DNA of 64,000 nucleotides from an uncultured Spirochaetia bacterium. GTDB lineage: Bacteria; Spirochaetota; Spirochaetia; SZUA-6; Bin103. Location: contig CATQHW010000001.1 in the NCBI GenBank assembly GCA_958296075.1, positions 124,001 to 188,000 on the forward strand. The letters run 5' to 3'. Under the pieces are notes generated by a model, which did not search any database, was not told the DNA's origin, and worked only from the letters and a program-made list of their open reading frames with translations. The position numbers and the translations under genes are program-made. Below are positions 10,120 to 18,610 of the stretch, in pieces; position 1 is the stretch's first letter; every line of letters begins with the position of its first letter.

Positions 10120-10518
10120 CTATTCCAGGCCGGTCCCCTCCGGCAGATCGCCTTCGATGATCTCCACGCGCAGGTTGTCCGGACCTTCGATGAAGGCGAC
10201 GCGCAGGTGCGGCCCGACGGCCGCCGGCTCGGTGTGGAAGCGGGCGCCGCGGCGCTTCAGGTCCGCGATCGCAGCGTCGAAGTCGTCGGGCCGCATTGCG
10301 AAGTGATGGATCACCGCGTCCTCGGGCGTCACGCCGGGGTTGGCCGGCGGCCGGTGAAAGACGTTCACGAAGGTGCCGTGAAACCCCAGGTGGGTGATCC
10401 TGGTCCCCTTGAACTCCCCGATCCACAGCCGGCGCGCGTCGAACATGCGCTCGAACCAGGCGACCGTGGCGTCGAGGTCGGTGGTCTGCAGATGGACGTG
10501 ATCGAATGAATAGTTCAT
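10120..10518 (-). CDS. VOC family (glyoxalase/bleomycin-resistance fold) protein
   Basis: A 132-residue vicinal-oxygen-chelate protein. 'FDHVHLQTTDLDATVAWFE' gives the first metal-ligand His and the beta-alpha start. 'VIHHFAMRPDDFDAAIADL' gives the second His pair. 'VAFIEGPDNLRVEIIEG' ends in the Glu ligand expected in the last strand. One domain has two beta-alpha-beta-beta-beta units, so the length is normal. It may be a metalloenzyme (isomerase, dioxygenase or lyase). The MBL-fold hydrolase gene lies 30 nt upstream on the map, on the same strand, in reading order after it. Confidence 0.85.
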   Translation of the reverse strand: MNYSFDHVHLQTTDLDATVAWFERMFDARRLWIGEFKGTRITHLGFHGTFVNVFHRPPANPGVTPEDAVIHHFAMRPDDFDAAIADLKRRGARFHTEPAAVGPHLRVAFIEGPDNLRVEIIEGDLPEGTGLE

Positions 10519-10524
10519 CCGTTC

Positions 10525-10530
10525 ACGGTA
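10525..10530 (-). promoter_or_regulatory. Putative -10 element of a leaderless transcript (VOC gene)
   Basis: On the minus strand TACCGT lies 6 nt before the ATG at 10518, with no Shine-Dalgarno site. A TGAC-containing -35 candidate lies about 16-17 bp further upstream. Confidence 0.35.
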
Positions 10531-10548
10531 CCACGCCCAGCGCCGGCG

Positions 10549-11193
10549 TCAGCGGAGGCCGTGCCGAGCCTTGAACGCCGGCCAGCGCTCCTTCAGGTCA
10601 TGGAACGCTTCGAAGTCCGCGCAGCGCAGGAACGGATTGGTGCGGCGCTCCATGCCGATCGTGGACGCCGGCCGGCAGCCGTAGTCGTGTCCCGGCCAGA
10701 TGGTCACGTCGTCGCCGGCGGCGTCGAGCAGCCGGTGGAGGCTCTCCCACTCCGTGCGCGCCGCCGCGCGTCCGGCGGTGCCGCCCACCTTGCCCACGAA
10801 CAGCAGGTCGCCGGTCAGCGCGAACCGCTCGTCCGGCTCGATCAGCACCAGATGGTCGTCCGCATGGCCGGGCGTGTGGAGCGCGCGCAGGCGCAGCGAG
10901 CCGACCTCCAGCACGTCGCCGTCACCCAGGCGGCGGCCGGCGTTCCGCGCGAAGGCGGCAAGCGGCGCGCCGGTGAGCCTGCGCGCTTCGTCGTTTCCGT
11001 TCGTGTGATCGGCGTGGCCGTGCGTGTTGACGACGTAGCTCACCGTCAGGCCCTGCGCGGTCGCCCGCTCGACCACCGCCGCCGGGTCGAACGACGGGTC
11101 GACGATCGCCGCCGCCCCGGCGTCCCGGTCGCCGACCAGGTAGGCGAAGTTCCGGTCCCCGCCGGTCCGTATCTGTTCCAGGATCAGTCGCAT
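10549..11193 (-). CDS. MBL-fold metallo-hydrolase, glyoxalase II-like
   Basis: A 214-residue metallo-beta-lactamase-fold hydrolase. The metal-binding motif 'NTHGHADHTNGN' (HxHxDH) is intact. 'ALHTPGHADDHLVLIE' carries the next His, 'FALTGDLLFVGKVGG' the bridging Asp, and 'TIWPGHDYG' the last His. This pattern is that of the glyoxalase II / persulfide dioxygenase group rather than of lactamases. It is cytoplasmic and lacks a signal. The start is the ATG at 11193 with a GGGGGA-like site upstream, and a CATAAT -10-like hexamer sits at 11209-11214 (minus strand). It is divergent from the dehydrogenase at 11263. Confidence 0.88.
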   Translation of the reverse strand: MRLILEQIRTGGDRNFAYLVGDRDAGAAAIVDPSFDPAAVVERATAQGLTVSYVVNTHGHADHTNGNDEARRLTGAPLAAFARNAGRRLGDGDVLEVGSLRLRALHTPGHADDHLVLIEPDERFALTGDLLFVGKVGGTAGRAAARTEWESLHRLLDAAGDDVTIWPGHDYGCRPASTIGMERRTNPFLRCADFEAFHDLKERWPAFKARHGLR

Positions 11194-11262
11194 CGCGTCC
11201 CCCGCCCGATTATGGCACACTGGCGCGGCGGCTTGGACGAGGCGGCCGTGCAGGAGGCGGAC

Positions 11263-12300
11263 ATGTTGAAGGTAGGGATCGTCGGCCTGGGCGGTATCTC
11301 CCGCTCCCACCTGCAGGCGATCGCCACGCTGGACGGCGTCGAGGTGGCGGCCGTGGCGGACCTGTTGGCCGAGCCGCGCACCCGGATCATGCGCGAGTAC
11401 GGCGTCGCCAAGGGCTACGCATCGCACACCGAACTGCTGGCCGACGACGAGATCGACGCGGTCGCCATCACGCTGGGGCACCAGCTCCACCACCGGCTCA
11501 CGGTCGACGCCTGCCGGGCCGGCAAGCACGTGATGGTGGAGAAGCCGATGGCGCTCGACCTCCGGCAGTGCGACGAGATGGTCGCCGCCGCCGAGGAATC
11601 CGGCGTGAAGCTGATGGTCGGCCTGACCCAGCACTTCGGAGGGCCGGCGATGAAGGCCAAGGAGATACTCGACGCGGGAGAGATCGGGCCGCTGGTTACC
11701 GCGGTCAGCTACATGTGCAAGAACTGGAACTACGCCGGGCGTCGGCCGCAGTACCGCAGCCGCTTCCACGGCGGCGGCATGTGGATGACCAACGGCGTCC
11801 ACGTCGTCGATCGGCTCACCTGGGTCATGGCATCGCAGGCGGTGTCGGTGTCGGCGGCGATCGGCACCCGCGCGCACTACCAGGCGGCCGACGATACCTC
11901 CACCGTCTTCATCCGCTACAAGAACGGCGCGGCCGGCATCGCCATCGCCGTGGCCTATGCCGACGGCGCGCCTCTGCACGACTGCGTCATGTACGGCACC
12001 CGCGGCTCGTTGCGCTTCTCCGGCGACTCGCTGCAGATCGGCAAGGACGACGAGTGGACCGACGTTCCGTTCCCGGTTCCACCGGCCGGCATGACCGAGC
12101 AGTGGCGGGCGTTCGTAGAGGCGATCCGGCTCGACATCGAGCCGCCCGCGCACGGCCAGTGGGCGCGGCACGTCATGGAGATCCTGTTCGCGGCCGAGGA
12201 ATCCGCCCTCACCGGGCGCGAGGTGGCGCTGTCCGCCGGACCGGCGTGGGAGACGCAGAGCGCCGGCGCCCCGGTCTCCACCCGCCACGGCTGGATCTGA
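11263..12300 (+). CDS. Gfo/Idh/MocA family oxidoreductase
   Basis: A 345-residue NAD(P)-dependent dehydrogenase. It begins with the Rossmann loop 'KVGIVGLGGISRSHLQAI' and continues with 'EVAAVADLL'. 'KHVMVEKPMALDLRQCDEM' contains the canonical Glu-Lys-Pro motif with the active-site lysine. 'GGGMWMTNGVHVVDRLTW' carries the conserved catalytic His region (the family's DxxxHxxD-like segment, here NGVHVVD). An AGGAGG site lies 5 nt before the ATG. It heads a plus-strand group with a flavin disulfide oxidoreductase (8 nt gap) and a PhyH dioxygenase (2 nt gap), suggesting a joint oxidative pathway for an unidentified substrate. Confidence 0.92.
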   Translation: MLKVGIVGLGGISRSHLQAIATLDGVEVAAVADLLAEPRTRIMREYGVAKGYASHTELLADDEIDAVAITLGHQLHHRLTVDACRAGKHVMVEKPMALDLRQCDEMVAAAEESGVKLMVGLTQHFGGPAMKAKEILDAGEIGPLVTAVSYMCKNWNYAGRRPQYRSRFHGGGMWMTNGVHVVDRLTWVMASQAVSVSAAIGTRAHYQAADDTSTVFIRYKNGAAGIAIAVAYADGAPLHDCVMYGTRGSLRFSGDSLQIGKDDEWTDVPFPVPPAGMTEQWRAFVEAIRLDIEPPAHGQWARHVMEILFAAEESALTGREVALSAGPAWETQSAGAPVSTRHGWI

Positions 12301-12308
12301 GGACCACG

Positions 12309-13694
12309 ATGCCCGTCACCACCTACGACGCGATCGTGATCGGCGCCGGCCAAGCCGGCCCCAGCCTGGCGGCGGCGCTCGCCGGGGCCGGCATGAGCAC
12401 CGCGGTCGTCGAGCGCCACCGCTTCGGCGGCACCTGCGTCAACGTCGGCTGCATCCCCACCAAGGCGCTGGTGGCCAGCGCCCGCGCCGCGCACGTGGCG
12501 CGCCGCGCCGCCGATTTCGGCGTGGTCATCGACGGCGGCGTACGCATCGACATGGCGCGCGTGAAGGCGCGCAAGGACGCGATCGCGCGCAAGTCGGAGC
12601 AGGGCGTGGAGCGGTGGCTCCGGTCGCTCGCCAACTGCACGGTCTACCACGAGCACGCGCGCTTCGAGTCCGCTCACCGCATCCGCGCCGGCGGCGATCT
12701 CCTGGAGGCCGAACGCATCTTCATCGACGTGGGAGCGCGCGCGTTCGCGCCGCCACTGCCGGGGCTCGACCGGATCGACTACCTGACCAACTCGACCATG
12801 CTCGACCTGGACGTCCTGCCGGAGCATCTGCTCATCGTCGGCGGCGGCTACATCGGCCTGGAGTTCGCGCAGATGTACCGGCGCTTCGGCAGCCGGGTGA
12901 CGCTGATCGAGACCGGCGACCGGCTGATCAAGCGGGAGTCGCCCGACGTGTCCGCGGCGGTGACCGAGATCCTGGCAGGCGAAGGCGTCGACGTGCGCCT
13001 GAACGCCCGCTGCATCGGCGTCGCCGGACAGGCCGGCGCGGTCACGGTCAACCTGGACTGCGCCAGCGGCGCGCCGGAGGTGGCCGGCTCGCACTTGCTG
13101 CTGGCGGTCGGCCGCCGGCCCAACACCGACGACCTGGGCCTGGAAGCCGCCGGCATCGCGGTCGATCGCCGCGGACTGATCCCGGTCGACGACCGGCTGC
13201 AGACCGCGGTGCCGGGGGTGTGGGCGCTCGGCGAATGCAACGGCCGCGGCGCCTTCACGCACACCGCCTACAACGACTACGAGATCGTCGCCGCCAACCT
13301 GCTGCACGGCGACCCGCGCAGCGTCGCGGACCGCATCGACTGCTACGCGCTCTACGTCGACCCGCCGCTCGGGCGCGCCGGCATGACCGAGCGGCAGGTC
13401 CGCGAATCCGGCCGGCCGGCGCTGATCGCGACGCGGCCGATGACCCGCGTGGGCCGCGCCGTGGAGAAGGGCGAAACGCAGGGATTCATGAAGGTGCTGG
13501 TCGACCGCGAAACCGGCCGCATCCTGGGCGCCGCCATCCTGGGGGTGGGAGGCGACGAGGTGATCCACTCGATCCTGGACGTGATGTACGCCAAGGCGCC
13601 GTATTCCGTGCTCCAGCGGGCGGTCCATATTCACCCCACGGTCGCGGAGTTGATCCCGACGATGCTGGCGGACCTCAAGCCGCTGGGAGGCTGA
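12309..13694 (+). CDS. Pyridine nucleotide-disulfide oxidoreductase (class I, mercuric reductase/lipoamide dehydrogenase-like)
   Basis: A 461-residue flavoprotein. 'AIVIGAGQAGPSLAAALAG' is the FAD-binding loop and 'GGTCVNVGCIPTKALVA' is the redox-active CxxxxC disulfide. 'LLIVGGGYIGLEFAQMYRR' is the NAD(P)H-binding loop. 'GVWALGECNGRGAFTHTA' is the second FAD motif (the usual Gly-Asp is Gly-Glu). The C-terminal dimerisation domain ends with 'AVHIHPTVAELIPTM', giving the His-Glu catalytic pair. It lacks an N-terminal heavy-metal domain and a C-terminal Cys pair, so mercury specificity is not supported. It is probably a general dihydrolipoamide-type or soluble disulfide reductase in the 11263-14485 unit. 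Confidence 0.9.
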   Translation: MPVTTYDAIVIGAGQAGPSLAAALAGAGMSTAVVERHRFGGTCVNVGCIPTKALVASARAAHVARRAADFGVVIDGGVRIDMARVKARKDAIARKSEQGVERWLRSLANCTVYHEHARFESAHRIRAGGDLLEAERIFIDVGARAFAPPLPGLDRIDYLTNSTMLDLDVLPEHLLIVGGGYIGLEFAQMYRRFGSRVTLIETGDRLIKRESPDVSAAVTEILAGEGVDVRLNARCIGVAGQAGAVTVNLDCASGAPEVAGSHLLLAVGRRPNTDDLGLEAAGIAVDRRGLIPVDDRLQTAVPGVWALGECNGRGAFTHTAYNDYEIVAANLLHGDPRSVADRIDCYALYVDPPLGRAGMTERQVRESGRPALIATRPMTRVGRAVEKGETQGFMKVLVDRETGRILGAAILGVGGDEVIHSILDVMYAKAPYSVLQRAVHIHPTVAELIPTMLADLKPLGG

Positions 13695-13696
13695 CC

Positions 13697-14485
13697 ATGT
13701 GGACGGAACGACAACTTGCGACCTATCGGCGGGACGGGTTCCTGGTGCAGCGGGGCGTGATCCCGCCGGAGCGGATCGAGGCTCTGCGCGCCGCGGCCGA
13801 CGCGGCGATGGCCGAACGCGCGGACAACCCGCCCGAGGTGCACGTGGTGCGCGAGAAGAGCGGCCCGGTCCGCTCGGTCTTCTGCGCGCACCGCGGCATC
13901 GGGCCGTTTCGGGAGCTGTGCCGGTCGGCGCCGATCGCCGGGCCGATCAAGCAGATCTTCGGCAATGACGCCTACGTCTTCCACAGCAAGCTCAACTACA
14001 AGGAGTCCTTCGAGGGCACGGTGTGGCTCTGGCACCAGGATTACGGGTACTGGCGCTACGACGGCGTCGACGACCGCATGGCATCGGCGCTGGTGATGCT
14101 CGGCCCGAATACGCGCCACAACGGTTGCGTGATGCTGATCCGGGGCTCGCATCGCTGGGGCGTGCTGGACCACTACAGCGACGAGGTCACCACCAGCTAC
14201 AAGCAGTGGTGCATCACGCCGGCGGCGCTGCGCGAGCGCATCACCGGCGAGGCGATGATCATTCCGATCGAAGGCGATGCCGGCGACGTCTGTTTCTTCG
14301 ATTGCCGGATCGTGCACGGCTCGAATCACAACCTGTCGCCGGCGAAGCGCTACAGCTTGATCTACGCTTTCGCCGCGATCGACAACGTGCCGGCCGCCGT
14401 GGAGAACCCGCGCCCGGACTGGGTGGTGGCGCGTCAGTTCGAGCCGGTCACGGCCGACATCGCCAAGCCGGCGCCGAGCATGTAG
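13697..14485 (+). CDS. Phytanoyl-CoA dioxygenase (PhyH) family protein
   Basis: A 262-residue Fe(II)/2-oxoglutarate oxygenase. 'YRRDGFLVQRGVIPPERIE' is the usual start. 'LWHQDYGYWRYDGVDD' supplies the HxD iron ligands, 'HNGCVMLIRGSHRWGVLDH' the conserved turn, and 'CFFDCRIVHGSNHNLSPAKR' the distal His and the 2-oxoglutarate-binding Arg. The ATG lies 2 nt after the oxidoreductase stop, so it is in the same operon. Its last 52 bp overlap the end of the convergent Cache-protein gene. The protein resembles the ectoine-hydroxylase-like part of the family; substrate unknown. Confidence 0.9.
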   Translation: MWTERQLATYRRDGFLVQRGVIPPERIEALRAAADAAMAERADNPPEVHVVREKSGPVRSVFCAHRGIGPFRELCRSAPIAGPIKQIFGNDAYVFHSKLNYKESFEGTVWLWHQDYGYWRYDGVDDRMASALVMLGPNTRHNGCVMLIRGSHRWGVLDHYSDEVTTSYKQWCITPAALRERITGEAMIIPIEGDAGDVCFFDCRIVHGSNHNLSPAKRYSLIYAFAAIDNVPAAVENPRPDWVVARQFEPVTADIAKPAPSM

Positions 14486-15408
14486 TCGCGGCCGTCGAGC
14501 GACACTCGGACGACGAAGGACGCCTTGGGTTCCACGGCGCCGGTGGCGGGGTTGCGACGCCGGTGGTAGACGTATCCTTCGCCGTAGTCCCGCACGATGC
14601 GCTGCATTTCCGGGACGTGCGCGGTGTCGCCGCGGTTCTTGCCGCGCAATCCCGGATCCCCGGCGTTGGCGATCGTCACCAGCGTATCGAGGTCGAGCAG
14701 GACCAGGTAGGTAGGGCCGGAGCGCCAGCGCGGATCGGCTTCGAACGCGGCCAGCGCGGCAAGGCCCTCCCGCCGCAGATGCTCGGCCGCGCACTTCACG
14801 AACCGCTCCACGTCGCGGTCGGTCGCCACCAGCTCCGCCCGCACCCGCTCGGCCGGACACGCGCCGGGGGCGTCGAGGGGATAGGCGCCGGCGCCCAGGA
14901 AGAGCTGCGCGCCGTCGACCTCGATCGCCGTGACGTAGGAGACCTTGGGTTCTTCCAAGCCCGAGGTGCGGTTGCGGTTGCGGTAGTAGACGTAACCGGC
15001 GCCGTACTCGCCGGCCACGCGCGCGATGTCCCGGACGTAGTAGTGACCGTTCGCGTCCCGCTGATCGGAGAGATCGGTGCCCGGCGCGATGTCCGACCCG
15101 GCCACGAAGCGGACGGCGGCGCCGTCGATGTCCCCCGCGAACAGATACATGGCGCCGTCCAGCCAGTCGCCGCTCGTCTGAAAGTCGTCCACCGCCTGCG
15201 TCCATCCCACCGCTTCGACGTGGACGAGCGCGCACTGCACGAAGCGCTTGAGCTGGTGGCGAGTCTGGATCGCGTCCAGGGGCTCACCGGAGGCGTCGCA
15301 CGGGGTCTGCGCGACGGCCGGCGCAGCCGCCGAGACCAGGAGCAACGATGCGGCAAGGACGGGAAGGGCGCAATGGAGCGCCCGGCGCGCGCGCACGGGT
15401 CGGTTCAT
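14434..15408 (-). CDS. Secreted protein with two tandem Cache-like domains
   Basis: A 324-residue protein. An N-terminal signal peptide (Arg-rich, then 'LPVLAASLLLVSAAAPAVAQ') predicts export. The mature part contains two similar ~130-residue repeats. Each starts 'LKRFVQCALVHVEAVG' or 'VERFVKCAAEHLRREG', has a mid-domain 'YLFAGDIDG' or 'YLVLLDLDT', then 'VAGEYGAGYVYYRNRN' or 'IVRDYGEGYVYHRRRN', and finishes 'EEPKVSYVTAIEVDG' or 'VEPKASFVVRVSLDG'. These features match single Cache ligand-sensing domains. No transmembrane helix or signalling domain follows, so it may be a periplasmic ligand-binding protein. It is joined by an ATGA overlap to the nucleoside hydrolase gene. Confidence 0.8.
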   Translation of the reverse strand: MNRPVRARRALHCALPVLAASLLLVSAAAPAVAQTPCDASGEPLDAIQTRHQLKRFVQCALVHVEAVGWTQAVDDFQTSGDWLDGAMYLFAGDIDGAAVRFVAGSDIAPGTDLSDQRDANGHYYVRDIARVAGEYGAGYVYYRNRNRTSGLEEPKVSYVTAIEVDGAQLFLGAGAYPLDAPGACPAERVRAELVATDRDVERFVKCAAEHLRREGLAALAAFEADPRWRSGPTYLVLLDLDTLVTIANAGDPGLRGKNRGDTAHVPEMQRIVRDYGEGYVYHRRRNPATGAVEPKASFVVRVSLDGRDYMLGAGLAMSAVTGSN

Positions 15409-16340
15409 GGCGCCATTGTACCGACGCCGAGCGACTCTGTACCGGCGTCGAGCGACTCCATCACGACCTGCAATGCCTGCTCCGCATCGATCCGGTATGC
15501 CACGTTGGCGTTGGCGGGATCGCCGCGCAGGCCGCGGCGCTGGTCGACCACCGTCATGCCGCGCGTCAGCGTTCCGTCGCGCTCTACGCTCACCGCGCGC
15601 GGCGAGGATTCGATCAGCTCTGGATGCGTCACCGCCAGCACGGCGCAGGGATCGTGCAGCGCCGCCTCCCGGAATCCGGTGAGCCGTTCGAGCCGTCCGT
15701 GCAGGTCGTCGAATATCTCCCCGGCAAAGTTCGCCGCCGGCGTTGCCGCCGCCCGCAGTCGCGCGACCACCGCGTCGGTCGTCATGACCTGATGGGTGAG
15801 GTTGAGGCCGCACATCGTGACCCTGGCGCCCGATCGAAACACCCGGTCGGCCGCCTCGGGATCGGCGTACGCGTTGAACTCGGCGACCGGCGTTACGTTG
15901 CCCACGTCCGCGCTCCCACCCATCAGCGAGATCCCGGCGATCCGCTTCACCCAGTCGGGATCGCGCTCGATCGCCAGCGCCACGTTGGTCAGCGGCCCCA
16001 GCGCCACGACCCACACGTCCGGCGCGGCGGCGTCCAACAGGAATCCCACCGCGTCGTCGCCCGCCGCCGCCCGGTCGTGCGCCATGCGAGTCACATCGCC
16101 CAGGCCCGATTCGCCATGCACGTGCGGCGCGTGCTGCGGTTCGCCCGCCAGCGGCCGCGCCGCGCCGGCATGGACCGGCGTGTCCACGCCGAGCATCGCC
16201 GTGATCAGCAGCGCGTTGGCGGTCGTCGCCGCCAGCGGCACGTTGCCGCTCACGGTGGTGATGCCGGCCACCCGCGCGTGCCGGTGCGCCAGCACCAGCG
16301 CGATCGCATCGTCGTGGCCGGGGTCGCAGTCGATGATCAT
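15405..16340 (-). CDS. Inosine-uridine-type nucleoside hydrolase
   Basis: A 311-residue nucleoside N-ribohydrolase (IUNH fold), splitting nucleosides into base and ribose. The N-terminal 'IIDCDPGHDDAIALVLA' is the diagnostic calcium-binding DxDPGxDDA motif. 'VALGPLTNVALAIERDP', 'ISLMGGSADVGNVTPVAEF' and 'EFNAYADPEAADRVF' are conserved later segments. 'LHDPCAVLAVTHPEL' carries the C-terminal His-Asp of the active site. The ATG at 16340 makes an ATGA overlap with the upstream amidohydrolase; an in-frame ATG at 16349 is an alternative. The gene adds to the purine and nucleoside theme of the window. Confidence 0.92.
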   Translation of the reverse strand: MIIDCDPGHDDAIALVLAHRHARVAGITTVSGNVPLAATTANALLITAMLGVDTPVHAGAARPLAGEPQHAPHVHGESGLGDVTRMAHDRAAAGDDAVGFLLDAAAPDVWVVALGPLTNVALAIERDPDWVKRIAGISLMGGSADVGNVTPVAEFNAYADPEAADRVFRSGARVTMCGLNLTHQVMTTDAVVARLRAAATPAANFAGEIFDDLHGRLERLTGFREAALHDPCAVLAVTHPELIESSPRAVSVERDGTLTRGMTVVDQRRGLRGDPANANVAYRIDAEQALQVVMESLDAGTESLGVGTMAP

Positions 16341-17209
16341 GCGCCGCATGGCTCCTCCCGCACGTCGAAGTCGAACAATCTCCGGGCGTTCTCGCCGAGA
16401 ATCGCCGCACGTTCGGCGGCGGTCAACCAATCGAAGCCCTCGCGCACCAGGCGCAGCTCGTCGGCCAGCGGCGGCCAACCGTGCCGGCGGCGCAGGTGTC
16501 CGGGAAACCCGGTGCCCCACAGGCATCGTTCGACGCCGAACGCGTCGATCGCCCGCTCGATCGCTCCGTGCAGGTCGCGGAACGGAAACGCCTCGAACGA
16601 ACGGCCGTGGACGTCGGAGATCGTCACGTAGACGTTGTCCCGCTCCGCCAGCCGGAGGACCGGCTGGTAGCCGCGCCAGCCGCCGGCGGCCATCTGCGGC
16701 TGCGGATACATCAGGTGATCGATGATCCACGTGATACCCGGATAGCGGCGCGCGGCGCCGGCGAGCTGGTGCGCGTTGGGCGCCCGGTTGTGGACCTTGA
16801 CGATCGCTTCCCGTCGCTCGATCTCCCGGAGCAGCGGCGCGGTGCGCGGCGAGGTGAGTATCTCGACGTCCGGATAGTAGTCGGGATGGAAGCGGAATCC
16901 TCGCATCGAATGCCCGTCGATCCAGTCGTGCGCCAAGTTCACGCTGCGTGGATCGAGCGGATCGATCAGACCGATCGAGCGCAGGCGCCGGGGCCGCCTG
17001 GCGGCGGCCTCAGCCACGTAGGTGTTGTCCCAGGTCGACCAACTGGTCTGCACCAGCACTGCCGCGTCGACCCCGCAGGCGTCCATCTCCTCGATCAGGA
17101 GCTCCACGGGCGCCGCCTCCTCCGGCACGGCGGTGAACGCCGGCGCGGTCGGCCCGATCGGCGCGGCCGGCGGCATCTCCCACACGTGGACGTGGGTATC
17201 GACGATCAC
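16337..17209 (-). CDS. Amidohydrolase family (amidohydrolase_2, TIM-barrel) protein
   Basis: A 290-residue metal-dependent hydrolase. It opens with 'VIVDTHVHVWEMPP', giving the HxH metal ligands. 'GIDGHSMRGFRFHPD'-like text (WIDGHSMRGFRFHPDYY), 'VKVHNRAPNAHQ' and 'WIIDHLMYPQ' supply later ligands. 'CLWGTGFPGHLRR' replaces the usual SD(Y/F)P metal-binding Asp loop with Gly-Thr-Gly, an unusual change. Members hydrolyse or decarboxylate ring and lactone compounds. The start is a GTG at 17209 with GGAGGA 8 nt upstream. It heads the three-gene minus-strand operon with the nucleoside hydrolase and Cache protein. Confidence 0.85.
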   Translation of the reverse strand: MIVDTHVHVWEMPPAAPIGPTAPAFTAVPEEAAPVELLIEEMDACGVDAAVLVQTSWSTWDNTYVAEAAARRPRRLRSIGLIDPLDPRSVNLAHDWIDGHSMRGFRFHPDYYPDVEILTSPRTAPLLREIERREAIVKVHNRAPNAHQLAGAARRYPGITWIIDHLMYPQPQMAAGGWRGYQPVLRLAERDNVYVTISDVHGRSFEAFPFRDLHGAIERAIDAFGVERCLWGTGFPGHLRRRHGWPPLADELRLVREGFDWLTAAERAAILGENARRLFDFDVREEPCGA

Positions 17210-17227
17210 GGCTGTCGTCCTCCGGCC

Positions 17228-18610
17228 ATGGCGGCGACCATGGTATGGTCCGGTGCCGTGATCTTCAACGAGTGGCAGGAACCGGGCGGTCGCGTCCGCG
17301 ACCTCTACGCCCCGATGGCGCGGGCCGTCGCCGGCCTCGGCGGCGACGAGCTGGCCCGGCGCTGGGAGCGTGGCGCGCGCCAGGTCGGCCTCGACGCGTT
17401 CACGTTCTACCTCGACCCGAAACGGTTCCGGCCGACGCCGGCGGACTGGATTCCGCGCGTGGTGCCGCGCGATCACTGGCAGGCGATCGCCGCCGGGGTG
17501 GCGCAGCGGCTCAAGGCGATCAACCGGTTTCTGGTAGACCTGTACACCGCCGGCCAGGACATCGTCCCGGAGGAGGTGGTCTACACGTCGCAGCACTACT
17601 ACCCGGACGTGCAGGGCTTCCGGCCGGCTCGGGACCTCTTCGTCCATATCTACGGCATCGACCTGGTACACCTGGGCGGCGGCCGGTACGTGGTGCTGGA
17701 AGACAATCTGCGCATCCCGTCCGGCATCAGCTACCAGCTCAAGGCCATGGAATTGGCAGCGCGGGTGGTACCGGAGTTCGCGGCCGGATACGACATCGCG
17801 CCCTATGCGATCCGCGACGCCTACCTGGAGATGTTCCGATCGCTGTGCGACTCGCCCTCCCCGGTATGCGTACTGCTGACCGACGGGCGGTACGGCGCGG
17901 CGTTCTTCGAGCACCGCTACCTGTCCGACCTGCTCGGCATTCCGCTGGTGGAGGGCGCCGACCTTTACGTCGGCCACGACGGGCGCGTCTACGCACGCAC
18001 GCTTGACGGTGACTTCGCGGTCGACCTGGTCTACCGGCGGGTCGAGGATGTGGAGATGTTCGTCCCCGGGCTGCGCGAAGCGTATCTGGACCGCCGGGTC
18101 GTGCTGGTCAACGGCATCGGCACCGGCGTGGGGGACGACAAGCTGGTCTTCACGTGGGTCCCGCAGATGATCGAGCGCTACCTCGGGGAGTCTCCGGTGC
18201 TGGAGCAGGCGCCGAGCTACAACCTGACGGACGCCGGGGACCGGCGCCACGTCCTGGAAAACCTGGAACGGCTGGTGATCAAGGCGCGCCAGGGCTACGG
18301 TGGCATCGGCGTCTTCGTCCTGCCCGACCTGGGCCCCGCGTACAAGACGCGGGTGGCGCACCAGATCCTGGAGAACCCCGAGATGTTCATCGCCCAGGAG
18401 ACGCTCGACTTTTCGCAACACGTGGTCTTGAATGAGCGAACCGGTATGCTGGAGCCGCGTCACGTCGATCTGCGGGTATTCGCTCTTCAGCGCGCGGACG
18501 GGCACGTGACCGTATTCCCCGGCGGGCTGACCCGCGTGGCCCTGGAAGGCGGACGCATCACCAACAACTCTTCGGGCGGATTGTGCAAACCGACATGGGT
18601 CGTCGACTGA
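17228..18610 (+). CDS. Circularly permuted type 2 ATP-grasp protein
   Basis: About 460 residues of the circularly permuted ATP-grasp family (glutathionylspermidine-synthase-like), thought to form a peptide-like bond on an unknown substrate. Typical segments are 'FNEWQEPGGRVRDLYAPM' at the N-terminus, 'PRVVPRDHWQAIAAGVAQR', 'IYGIDLVHLGGGRYVVLEDN', 'LKARQGYGGIGVF'-type text (VIKARQGYGGIGVFVLPD), and 'PRHVDLRVFALQ' near the end. The start is not settled: ATG 17228, ATG 17240 and GTG 17258 are in frame. None has a Shine-Dalgarno site, and TATGGT at 17244-17249 would suit a leaderless GTG at 17258. Transglutaminase and alpha-E genes follow, the standard neighbours of this family. Confidence 0.88.
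   Translation: MAATMVWSGAVIFNEWQEPGGRVRDLYAPMARAVAGLGGDELARRWERGARQVGLDAFTFYLDPKRFRPTPADWIPRVVPRDHWQAIAAGVAQRLKAINRFLVDLYTAGQDIVPEEVVYTSQHYYPDVQGFRPARDLFVHIYGIDLVHLGGGRYVVLEDNLRIPSGISYQLKAMELAARVVPEFAAGYDIAPYAIRDAYLEMFRSLCDSPSPVCVLLTDGRYGAAFFEHRYLSDLLGIPLVEGADLYVGHDGRVYARTLDGDFAVDLVYRRVEDVEMFVPGLREAYLDRRVVLVNGIGTGVGDDKLVFTWVPQMIERYLGESPVLEQAPSYNLTDAGDRRHVLENLERLVIKARQGYGGIGVFVLPDLGPAYKTRVAHQILENPEMFIAQETLDFSQHVVLNERTGMLEPRHVDLRVFALQRADGHVTVFPGGLTRVALEGGRITNNSSGGLCKPTWVVD

Noticed and set aside
10549..12288. Long upstream extension of the MBL hydrolase frame
   Set aside because: Only the part from the ATG at 11193 matches the family; the extension is antisense to the dehydrogenase at 11263.
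12309..13694. Mercuric reductase (merA)
   Set aside because: No N-terminal metal-binding domain, no C-terminal Cys pair and no mer genes nearby; only the general disulfide reductase family is supported.
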